From NCBI GenBank assembly GCA_018881555.1, contig JACAXG010000071.1:437021-501020 (forward strand): a stretch of 64,000 nt of DNA, written 5' to 3'. This DNA comes from Amblyornis subalaris. Its lineage: Eukaryota > Chordata > Aves > Passeriformes > Ptilonorhynchidae. How positions within the stretch are numbered: the stretch's first letter is position 1; each line of letters starts with the position of its first letter. The notes below the pieces were generated by a model. The model was not told the DNA's origin. It did no database searches and saw only the letters and a list, made by a program, of their open reading frames with translations. Shown here in pieces: positions 11,753-23,700 of the stretch. Position numbers and translations under genes: made by a program.

Positions 11753-14700
11753 GTGAGCTCTGTTCTTCCTGAAAGTCAAACAAGACCTTTAATAAATAAT
11801 TGTCTGATATTGAGGCTTGGGCAAAACCACTCCTTGGTCTGGGATATGTGACAGGACCTGAAGGAATGGCTGGAGCTGTGCCAGGGGGGCGTTAGGAATA
11901 TTTGGGGAAGGTTCTTTCCCCAGAGGGTGCTGGGCACTGAACAGGCTCCCCAGGGAATGGGCATGGCCCCAAGGCTGCCAGAGCTCCAGGAGCATTTGGA
12001 CAACGCTCCCAGGGATGCACAGGCTGGGATTGTTGGGGTGTCTGTGCAGGANCAGGAGCTGCGCTGGATGATCCTGGTGGGTCCCTCCCAGTTCAGGATG
12101 TTCTGTGANTCTGTGACATTGCCCAGCCTGCCTGTTAAAGAAGTTTTTTTTTAATGCATTCAGATAGTTGAGATTTCATTTACCCACCATAAATAAACCA
12201 CAAAACACAAGAAACAAACTTGCTGTGTTCGACGTCTCTAGTAAACTGTGTTTTCCCAGCAGTACTCCCTCTTTTGAGCCTGTAACCTCTACTGCAATGG
12301 AGAGATGCTCGGGGAGGTTTTGCAAGCTCTGCCTCAAGTTTAGCTCCGAGCCGTGGCACTGGGATCAGCCCATTGTGCCTTCAGCTTGATGAAACCAGAA
12401 AATTCAACCCACAGCAACNCTTTTCTCCCAGAAATAAGGCCTGGAGAGAGCCTTCTGGGTGTGTTGCAGGAGTGGGACCAGCAATGCTGCTCACTTGTGA
12501 GGAGCTTTACTCTGAGCGCTTGTGTGGGATGAGGCAGAGCCCAAACCTGCTGCTCATTGGAATTCTCCTTTTAGGGTGGGGATATTTGGGCAAAGCCTGT
12601 TCAGTAACCCTTGGGAAGGGTAGTGAAATGTTTCTTTCTGTCTTTGATGGTCGTGTCAGTTTGAGTTCATGGAATATTGTGCAAGAACCAGTTTAGAGGA
12701 AAAAGAGAGAGTTCAAAGGCATGGCAGGAAGCTCCTGCTGTTTGTTTTGAAGGTGTGGGAGGATTGCTTTGTCAGGCTTTGGTTAATAGAAAGCAAGGAG
12801 CAACAGCTACCAAATTATCAAGATCTGAAAATGTTGCTCCTAAAGAAAGATACAAACCCACTGCCTTGAAAGGGTGGAAAATGGAGAAGTTACCAGGAAA
12901 CTGAATGTTCCTGTCATCAGTTCCTGCCGTGTAGTGACAGGACAAGGATTAATTGGTTCAAACTGAAATTTAGGTTAGATATTTGGAAGAAGTTGTTCCT
13001 TGTGAGCATGGTGAAGCCCTGGCCAAGGCTGCCTAGAGAAGCTGTGGCTGCCCCATCCCTGGAAGTGTCCCAGGCCAGGTTGGACAGGGCTTGGAGCAAC
13101 CTGGTCTACTGGAAGGTGTCCCCACCCATGGCAGGGGGTAGCACTGAATGATCTTTAAGGTCCCTTCCAACCAAGCCATTCTGTAATTCTACAATGTCAA
13201 GTTGTATTAAAATGTTACTTTGTGTTTCCTGGAATTCAGTGAGCAGATGGTAACTGGGCGTTCCTGTTGCTTGGTCTGGAGTTTTAATGCAGTGCATTTT
13301 GGTTTTCTGCAGCACCCAGAAATTAAAGCAGATCGGTCGTTCGTGCTGTACAAACCCCCTCCTGCCAGAAGAGACCCTGCTCTGGTGGAGGAATTCCTGG
13401 AGCGAGCAAAATTCATTGCAGATGACCTGAACTGGCTTCTGGCTTTGCCTCATGACAAATTCTGGTGCCAGGTAATCCTTGATTTGTGGACACGGAAGAT
13501 AAAACGTAAACGTGTTGCTTGTAAAAGCCATGAGCTTTACATCATTTTCATAAAGATTTGTTTATGCTTATTATGTCACTCAGGAAACATTTTAATTTCC
13601 ATTACTGCACCTTAGAATGCAAAGAAAGGATTTCCCTAAGGATTTTCCATTGTGGATTTTAAGAGTTTGCTTGTATTTGATGGATATGGGAACCCTTTTA
13701 ATACCCCTGAGTGTTTTAGCTTGCTTTGAATTTAACTGGGCTGCTCACGAGCACAACCTGCGAACGTGTGACATTTCCTCCTTCCCATTTTCTTGTCTTT
13801 CCCTGTGCCAGGTGATCTTTGATGAGACCCTGCAGAAGTGTTTGGATTCCTACCTGCGCTCCGCCCCTCGCAAGTTCGATGCGCTGTGGGATTGTCCAGA
13901 GGTGAATGACCTGCAGAAGTGCCTCCATCGGAGTGTCTTCCTGACTTTCCTCAGGATGTCCACCCACAAGGAGTCCAGGGTAAATATTCCTTTGCCTGGN
14001 AGCTGCTCTGAGCTGTGTGACTTAGGAAAACAGAGAATTAGAGGAATGGATTGTGTTTCTTCCTCACACAACGTTCCTCTCCTTGATGTTTTTATCAGTC
14101 AGATTCTCCATGTAGAGATAACACTCAGAAGTATCTGAACCATGTAGTGATTCCTTGGTTGATTGCCTGGATCTCCTTCCTGAGTAATAGCAGGTNATCC
14201 ATGCGTGGTGGTTGGGTTTGTCACGGAAAGAGGACAGAGAGCAAGTTGGCCTTTGTGTGGCCACATGGAACAGGCTCTTCGGGGCACCAGTTTGCTCCCT
14301 CAGTGCCATGTGGTGTCACAAAATTCCTGCTAATGCTTGTTTCTCCTTGACCTTTCTCCAAGTTTTGGACACACAATGAAATTGCTCTAAATTACTGCTT
14401 TCTTGGCATTCAGCCTGGAGAAGAGAAGGCTCTGGGGAGAGCTTAGAGCCTCTTCTGGTGCCTAAAGAGGCTCCAAAAGAGCTGGAGAGAGATTTGGGAC
14501 AAGGAGCCTGGAGTGCCAGGACGAGGGGGAATGGCTTCCCACTGCCAGAGGGTTAGATGGGATATTGGGAAAGAATTGTTCCCTGTGAGGGTGGGGAGGC
14601 CCTGACCCAGGTTGCCCAGAGAAGCTGTGGTTGCCCCATCCCTGGCAGTGTCCAAGGCCTGGTTGGATGTGGTTTGGAGCAACCTGGGATAGTGGAAGGT

Positions 14701-17700
14701 GTCTCTGCCCATGGCAGGGGGTGNATCTGGATTGGCTTTAAGGTCCCTTCCCACCCAAACCTGTCTGAGATTCTATAATTAAAAGACATACTCAGCACTA
14801 ATTGTGGGAATGCAACTCCCATAGGAGCTGTGGAATTTTCACCAGGCCTTTGGGCAGNATGAGTGAGGCACCCTGTGTTTTAGCAGCTACTCCCTTGATT
14901 GGTTCATGAGGTGTTAGTTAGGGGTGTATTGATTCTCTCGATTATCTCAGTGGTCACATTCAGNGTGTTTTGAGGAAAGGTCTGGGAGTGGAGGAGTGGG
15001 ACAGGAGCAGGTCAAAGGAATGTTGGAGCCTGCAGCTGGCACCGCTTCAGCAGAAGTACTCAACACCTCTGTGGTTTCTTTCATTCCAGGAGCTGATTAA
15101 ATCTCCCCACTCCAAGAGGCAGGCGAGCATTTGAAACCATTTTCTAGTTGAGTGGTTTGAAGGGAATGAATGGTCCGTTGTCATGCAGGAGTCAGCAGGA
15201 GTTCTGGAAAGGGAACCTGGCCAGCACTGAGCCCCATCCCTCTGCTGCAGCAGGGAGAACGTGCCCTGCCTTTCACTGGGACTGAAAGCATTTGCTGTCT
15301 CAGGCAAACTGGGCTTCTGAAAATCCAAAATCACATTTCAGCTGCCTTGTTGCTCGGTGTCAGACAATGGAATTTTTCTCATCTAGAATTTTGGAAAAAA
15401 TTCCTTCGGTGTGATGAGTTTTTGGCGCAGTGTTCAGCAGTCAGGATGTAGAGCTGCAGTTCTGGGGTTTCTCCCTGCTTGTCACTGATTCTGTGGTCTC
15501 TGGGGTTGGATTCTGCTCTCCCAGGGTACAAGAACCTCAGGCTGTGGTCTGGGTGTNTTTTGTCAGTGCCAGCGAAGCTGTTCCTGAGCCTGGTTACTCA
15601 TTCCTGCTCCTGAGCTGTTCTGGTGTNAGGCTGGGAACCAGGGACCTGTATGGAGATTTTTGGTTAAACTTTTAGGTAGATTAATTCACTTCCTGGATCA
15701 GTTGGGTGCCTGGGGTGGCAGTGACAGGAANGTCTCCACAGAAGCTGTTTCAAGCAGAGTTGTTGCCTTCTATGAAACAAATTCCTTAATACACCTTTTT
15801 CTTTGTAGGATCATTTTATCACTCCCTCTGTCTTTGGAAAAATTATTTACAATAACTTCCTGTTCGACATCCCAAAGATTCTGGATCTCTGTGTCCTTTT
15901 TGGGAAAGGAAATGGTCTCCTGCTCCAGAAGATGATTGGTTAGTAAAAGCCAAGGAACAATTTGCTGCATTTAGGCTTTTGCTGGTATGACAAGTGACTT
16001 AGTGGGATTTTATACNGGTGGCATTGCTCTGAAAATGAATTGTTCAGTAGCAACTAGGATCTGTCACTTCTAGATCAATTTCTAGGTCAGATTGTGCTTT
16101 TCTTTTTTCATGTGCACTTTGTTTGTGCCAAGGAAAGCTTCGTGTCCTGCTTTGCTGCCCTGAGCTGGGCTNGTGCTGTTAGACATGAACCCAGGCTCAG
16201 TTGTCCCCTGTGCCAATCAAATGTGTCCTCAGCCATTGTAAGGGGAATGTGAGGGCTCTCTAAAATNCTGGTAGAGATGGGAAGAGGTGAGGAGGGTTGG
16301 GAGAATGGGCACAGTCCAGCTGTGAGTGCTGTTCCCAGAGCTGGGAGCCAAGTGAAACNTTCAGTGTGAGGTAATCACTGCTCTGGGAAGTGGGAGAACC
16401 TGAAATTGCAATGCAGACACTGATGTATACAGAGCTTCCAAACCACAAACCCTTCAGAGCCTTGCTCAAGCTGTGCTTATCCCTGGATTTCTCAGTGTCT
16501 GTACACACAGTGCTGAGTACACAGGGGGGAACATCTCAGCCATGGATGCTAGAAGCTGAACATTGAAGATGNAACATATTGATTTAGTTTCTCTGGTTAT
16601 CCTGTGCTCCCTTCACAGTCCTGTGATCTTTAACATCACCTGAGCACGGGTGGAAGAGTATCTAGCCTTGGATTAAGTGAGCTCTTCCTGAATTCTAACC
16701 CACTTTGTCTGCAGCTCGTGGGATGAAACTTTTCCCTTTCTTTGGTAGTTATTTTTGTCTCATTTCCAAGTTCACTAACATGAGAAGGGTTAGAGATCAT
16801 GTGATGCAGACAGATTTTCAGCCAGAAAATCCTAGATAAACCTTTGTATTTTTAATCTCTTTATCCTTTCTCAGTAGCTTCTACTCTAAATTCCTCTGTC
16901 AAGCCTCAGGTGGAAAGAAGGCATGGCAAGGTAGATACTCCCCTTTCGGATGCAAAGCTTAGATTGTCTGGGTCCTAAAATATTCCAAAGAAGACCCAAG
17001 TAATGAAACCTCCTTTGANTTATGCTCTGGAGTGCCACACAACCATGCTGCACACAGGTGACCAAGGATTTGCTCGCCTGATTATTTCATTATGTCGTGA
17101 CAGTAATGGCATGAGCAGTTCTGGTGTGTAATTCACAACTTCATAAACTTGAGGTTCTTCTCAGGGTGTAAATTTTTCTGAAATTTGTGTCATAACTCTT
17201 ACCCAAGCTCCGTCCTTGCTGGAGAACTCTTAATTTTCATGGTCTGAACAGTAATTCCCAGGAAAATAGGAGCCTCAGTGCTTACTTGGGGAGGATTTAT
17301 GGTATGACATTACTCAGTGGAGTATTTTGTAAAGATAATGGAGTCCTAGTAATATAATAGCAGGTGTTACTAAAGCCTCATTACCTTTAAGAAATATTCT
17401 GCAGCACATCTCCTGGTGTGTGCTGAACTGTTATCAGTAATTAAAAGTCAACTCCAATTGTCAAATAAAGGAGCTGGGGATGTTCAGTGATAGTATTTGC
17501 ATTATTCATTGATTCAGCCCCTGGAGCGTGAATCATCTGACATCTCGTTTGCTCTGCTCTGATGAGCATATTCCCATTGCTGGATCTCCAGTGGCACTGG
17601 GGAGCTGATGGATCAGCTTTTTGGGAGCAGGGCCTGTGCATGAGCTGAGGAGTGAGGGTGCTCATTAGCTGTGTCTGGGGGATGTCAGGAATAACACGAG

Positions 17701-20700
17701 TACAATATAACAAGTACAATTTCCTGGTGCAAATTTGCTTGTGAGTATCCCATCAATGATGGAAATGGTCTCCTTCCCTTTTTCAGGAAATATCTTCACT
17801 CAGCAGCCCAGTTACTTCAGTGATCTGGATGAAACACTGCCCACTGTGCTCCAGGTACTACTCTCCTGCTGGGATTTCATCCGGAAATGGTGGCATGGCT
17901 TGGAGGGTGGAAAGGGAACATTGTAGGTAGGCAGAATGTATTTCACAGAATCAGGGAACATCCTGAGCTGGAAGGAACCCACAAGGATCATCCAGTCCAA
18001 CTCCTGGCCCTGCCCAGGACACCCCAACAATCCCACCNGTTGTCCAAACAGTCCTTGAGCTCTGACCATCCTCTGGGGGAAGAACCTTTCCATAATATCC
18101 ATCCTAAACCTCCCCTGACTGTGCTGTTGCTTCCTTTCCCTAGTTTATGTTAAGGTGTGGCAGGGAGGTTTTGAACCTTCATCTAAAATTAATACTTGAT
18201 GACTCTTCCCCCTCACCTTCCTTCAGCTTCTGGCCTTCTCCGCAGCGTCCCACTGCTGGCTCCTGTCTGTGCTAACACTGCCCCGTTCTCCTGATTTAGG
18301 TGTTCAACAATATCTTGCACAAGTGTGGTTTGCGGTGTGAAGGAGCCTCTGCTGAGCCCCAGAAACTGGAAGAGAAAGTCAGTGTGACTCCAGGGAACAT
18401 GCCCCTCCAGGTAGGGCTGAACACTTTGTGCTCCTGCACGCTGAGCAGCCTGTGGAGCAGCAAGACCACGGGGGAGCGTTCTGTTCCCAAAAGCTCCTAC
18501 AGCACCAGTTCTGTGTCATTGTTTCACTCTGTCCTGGGACATGATGATAAAACCTTTCCTCCATGAGCTGACTCATTTCAACCATATCCATTGTAANGTG
18601 GATGGTTTTAAACCTGTGACTTTTTAGCTTAACCAGCTTATAAATAATGTAACAGAATATCTGACAGAAGCCTCCACCTGACCCTGGCAGTGATCAGAGC
18701 TGATTTTTTTTTTTCAGAAATGTGTGTTTTAACAACAGTGTAATTTAACTGTAGTTNATTAAGAGGAGTTTTGTGTGCTGGGGGCTGTACAAAGTCAGGC
18801 CCCATCAGTGAACATAGTCTTCTACNAAATCTCAGTCATTCAGTTTGTGTGAGGGAACAAACTATCAGTTCAAACTATCAGTTAGTGNTAAATGGTAGTT
18901 TCAAACCATCATTTAGTGTGTCATTCAGTTTGTTTCAGCTGCCCTGGAAATGCATTTTGCAGTGGACCAGACTGCTGAAAACATCCCTTTGATTCCCATG
19001 TTTCTGCCATGCAGTGCTTCCACCTGCATGGGGAAGAATTCTATATGTGGAGGGTGTACTGAGGACAAAGCCACTGTCCAGAACAGGATCTGATGAGAAT
19101 TTCTTATAATTTCACAGGACTTTTAATGAAAGCAGACAGTTGGGATTGCATTATGGATCTTTAAAGGANAGGAGTTTTAGGAGAGATGCTGTCTCTGCCC
19201 CAGACCCTGGAACATGTTTATAGTTGATACAGTCGGGAAAAGGCCTGACCCCAATATCCTGTTTCCCTGTTGGTGTTCCTGGGAAAACTTGCCTGGCTCT
19301 TCTCTCAGCAAGTGCTCTTTCCCTCTCAGGAGCTGAAGGACATTGTGCTGTATTTATGTGACACCTGCACGACTCTCTGGGCGTTTCTTGATGTCTTTCC
19401 CTTGGCTTGCCAGACCTTCCAAAAACACGAGTTTTGTTACAGGTACGTCTTAAAGTGCAGACAGAGCTTGTCCTGGCTGAGTGAGAATACTGGATGTGCT
19501 GCTGTGTCCTGTCCCAGGCCCTTCATTGTTAAATGAAGAGACAGATTTAATGCAAAGGTTGCTGGGATCACTCTGACAGAAATGCAGCATAATAAATACA
19601 TGGATATAGGGATGTCTGGATTTTCTGCTCTATGTATGTCATTATCTAGGAGTGATCCTAGAGCCAGGCATCCATGACAATTTCAAAACCCAGCTAAACT
19701 GTACTCAGTGTGCTCTGGAAAGGGCAGAGAGGGATGAGTTATGGACAAAAAGAGCTTCCTGATGTAAGACCCAAAGCAAAGGAAGCGGAAAATATTTCAG
19801 AGCAATAGTCCTTCAAGGTCTGAAAACAAATGTCTTTGATGTTATGCCCAAGTTTTATGCTAGACAGTATCAGTGAGGTTTGGCAAAAGCTGAGTGCCNG
19901 GGAGAGGGTGACAAGGCAGCTGTGTCACAGCAGGGGTGGCAGCTGATTCCCTGTGCAGCAACCATGAGGCAGGATGGACTCAAGGCCAGACAGCAGAGCC
20001 TGTTCCCACAGGGACAGCAAGTCCTGGAGTGGCTCTTTCCCAGCCTGCTCTAGGTGGTTTAAGCCCCCAGATCATCTTGTAGAGTTTTGCCATAACCACC
20101 CTTGTTTAGGATGAAGTGTTAACTTATTGTCCTTATTTCCCATTTTGTTTGCTTGTAGTGGGAGCAAACACAGGTTTGTAATTCCCTTTTGTTTCCAGGC
20201 GTGGTGCAGAGCTCTGAAGTCTTTAGAGCCCAGCTCTGGGTGTGCAGGTCTCTGTCCTCTCTGGATGTTGTCACTGAGTTGAGTTTGGGAAGAAGAGCAG
20301 GTTCCTGGGCTGCTGGTGGCTGTTTGGGCTGGCAAGCAGCACTGCTGGGTACTCAGAGGAGGGAAACCTTTGGCTTTTAATTTTCCTGCTGATGTCAGAG
20401 ATGTGCTGAAAGAGTCTCCATCTCTGTGCAGTGAGACAACAGCAACATGTTCATCCTCAGCAGGGACAAATGACTGGGTCTTTGGAATGTGGGCAGGGAC
20501 AACTGATTTGTGTCAGCTGCTTGGAACCTCTGAGCTCAGTCAAGCTGCTGACACTGGCTAATTTATGTCCCCCACTAAAAGTGTCAACCAACTTCTGCTA
20601 CATTNGCCTCAAGGAGACTCATTTAGCATGTTTGGCTCTTGATGGGATACGGACAGAATGTTCCTGATGGAGTCCAGCCAGCCCTTCCTGCAAAGTGCTG

Positions 20701-23700
20701 GGCACCAGTAACACTCTGTGGTGCTGAAGCTGCTGGCTGTGTTCTGTGATCCAGCATTTCTCGGGATCTCTTCGTGCCCTGTCCCTGAAGGAAAGGGTCT
20801 GTGTGTGCTGCCTGGTATGGGAAATGTGGACCTGAGCCAAATTTCTTGTTTCCTTCCTGCCCCATCCTACTGAAACATCTCTTGGGCATTCAGCATACTG
20901 GATACCTTCATCCCAAGTCCCTCCATCTTCATCTTTAGAGCAGAGCTGAATAGCAAGACCAGTAAGGCTTGATTGGAATTCATATCCCATGTCATGTCTG
21001 GTTTTTGGCATCCAGCAAGAGAGCCAGGGAGATATTGGAGTGGGAGGAGGTGTTTTGTGGTAGACTCAAGCTGTGTTCAGTGTTGGGCCCCTCATGACAA
21101 GAGAGACCTGGAGGGACTGGAGCATGTCAGGGGAAGGGAACAGAGCTGGAGAAGGGGCTGGAACAGCAGGAGCAACTGAGGGAGCTGGGAAAGGGGCTCA
21201 GCCTGGAGAAAAGGAGGCTCAGGGGGGACCTTCTGGCTCTGCACAACTCCTGACAGGAGGGGGCAGCCGGGGGGGTTGGGCTCTGCTCCCAAGGAACAAG
21301 GGATGGGATAAGAGGAAACAGTCTCAAGGTGTGCCAGGGGAGGTTCAGGTTGGATATTGGGAAAATTTCTTCATGGGAAGGACTGTCCAGCCCTGGCACA
21401 GCTGCCCAGGGCAGTGCTGGAGTCCCCATCCCTGGAGGGGTTTAACAGCCCTGTGGATGTGGCACTTGGGGAGATGGATTAGAGGTGACCTTGGCAGTGC
21501 TGGGGAATGGTTGGACTTGATGCTCTCAGAGGGCTTTTCCAACCTGAATAATTCTGTGANTCTGTTGGCTCTTTGCAGCCTGCNGATCTGTGTTGGGGAT
21601 GTTTCTGGCTTGGGCAGATGGTTCTGGTCAGCACCAGGGTGCTTTTCAAATGCATTTCTTTCTTCAAAGACCTCTCTGTGATTTCCTTNGAGTGATGTTC
21701 TTTGTGATGTTTGCTTGTGTTTGAGGGGGAAAAAAATACCAAAATGAGGTGATGCTAATGAGTGCTGCTGGTGAGGAGGGTTTAATGAAATCAACCATTT
21801 GTTCTGCATTTGAGCAAATGATTTTTGGAAGCTCAGCTGACAGGTACTGGTTTGTTCCCCCTTTGTACAGATTAGCTTCGTTCTATGAACTGGCAATTCC
21901 TGAGCTGGAATCTGCAATCAAGAAGAGGCATTATGAGGATAACAGGTGAGAATTCCTGCAAAGGCTTGCCTTGGCTCTTCAGTGAGACTTCTCAGGGTTT
22001 AGTTAAAAATTCACTTCATGCTGCTTTACNTATCCCTGTGGAGTCTGGCTTCTTTTATGCTGCTTCAAAGAGCTCTGAAACGATGACTTCTGTAATTCCA
22101 AATTTTCCTGGGCAGTGGGGTGACTAATCATTTTTAGTGCTGTGTAAGAAGGAATTTGATGGGAGTTGCATTCAAATTGTAACAAAGTGTGAGAATATGA
22201 ATGATATCTCTATGTATAGCTTGGTCTCATTGTAAGGCCCAGACTGTGCTGGTACAGTGTGGGTATCATGTGGAGCTGCCAGGACAATTGGTGATTGAAA
22301 CCAGCTTTATTTAGAGCATGGATTTTCCTTAATGACCATGAAATGTGTCTGATATCTGGTCTTTGCAGCAAGGAAATGATTCTGCTAATGAAATTCCTCC
22401 TGTAGAGGGTTAACTCTGGCGTAAAGGTGTGTTACAGATTCTTGTGCTGGCACCAACAGTGTCTTTTACTCTCTCTGAAGTGTTTTTGCTGATTTGTGGA
22501 GGAGGATTTCGCACTCCAGAAAGAAGATGATAGAAGTTTTTCACATCCTAATAAACCAAGTCTGTCTGCAGCCCATCTTGGAGAGCAGGTATTGGCACTT
22601 GGCTCTGTGCTACTCGCCAGTTACTTGATTGCTGTGTGGGAGAAATTGTTTCCTCATTTACAAATTTACTGGAGAAAATGAACAAAAACTGCTATTTGTG
22701 TTCGGATTGTAGCCAAAGACTTGGATAAGGTCAAATTCTGTTGTCNTGTATATCAGGAATGTTCCAGATGGAGCTGTTTGGACCAGGATCTCTGTGGTGA
22801 GCTGTGGTCCAACGAGCTTTCTGACCCCAGTGTGTGGCTCATGCAAACTTTAATCATGTGTAACACCTTAAGACCTAATTGTGACCTTCCAGGACCTGGA
22901 NNGGCAACAAGACANATGGAGAGAGACTATTTACAAGGGCTTGGAGTGACAGGACAAGGGGGAATGGCTTCACACTGGCAGAGGGCAGGGTTAGATGGGA
23001 TATTGGGAAGGAATTGTTCCCTGGGAGGGTGGGGAGGCCCTGGCACAGGTTGCCCAGAGAAGCTGTGGCTGCCCCTGGATCCCTGGAAGTGTTCCAGGCC
23101 AGGCTTGGAGCAACCTGGTCTAGTGGAAGTTGTCCCTGCCCATGGCAGGGGGTGGGATAAGATGATCTTTAAGGTCCCTTCCCACCCAAAGGTGCCTTGG
23201 AACAAGGCTTGGAGCCTCAGCAGCACCCAGAGGTTTGGGCACTGAGGCTGCAGTGGGAGTTTGGCAGATGTTCTTGCACAGGTAAGCACAAACTTTCTGG
23301 GAGGTTCATTGGGTGTAATCCCAAGACAATAAAGGCACAATTACAAAAGCTCTACACACCCTTTTCTGCTCACTGCAAGTCTGAGGCATCAAACTATTTG
23401 TAAAGTCTGTCTGAAGACTTGGATCTAAGCGTGATACAGCTTTAGATGTGACTGCTGAAATGTTTGCTGAAGCCATAAAACCATTTTGCTCCCATGAAAG
23501 CCAAAAGGTGGCCTGAAATCTCTTTTCAAATGGGGCTTTCCCCTGGTGTGTAAATGTGACAGGTTTGGCTGGTGGGGCAGAATGTGGGGCAGACTTACCT
23601 CTGAGCATTCACTCTGCTGTGTTTCCTGCAGCTGTGACAATATTCAGCCATTTATTGAGGAATTTCTGCAGATCTTCACCTCGGTGCTTCAGGAAAGGAG

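Larger units (their letters stand above)
11753..13312. other. ASCC2: ASCC2 intron 2, with two CR1 copies
   Basis: Apart from the CR1 copies at 11840-12117 and 12930-13193 the intron shows nothing recognisable. The stretch between them (about 12120-12920) is unique-looking and without a gene. Confidence 0.6.

Noticed and set aside
13472..13811. second U12-type intron (donor gtaatcctt)
   Set aside because: The donor does not match RTATCCTTT and the 3' end has a strong polypyrimidine tract, so it is an ordinary U2-type intron.
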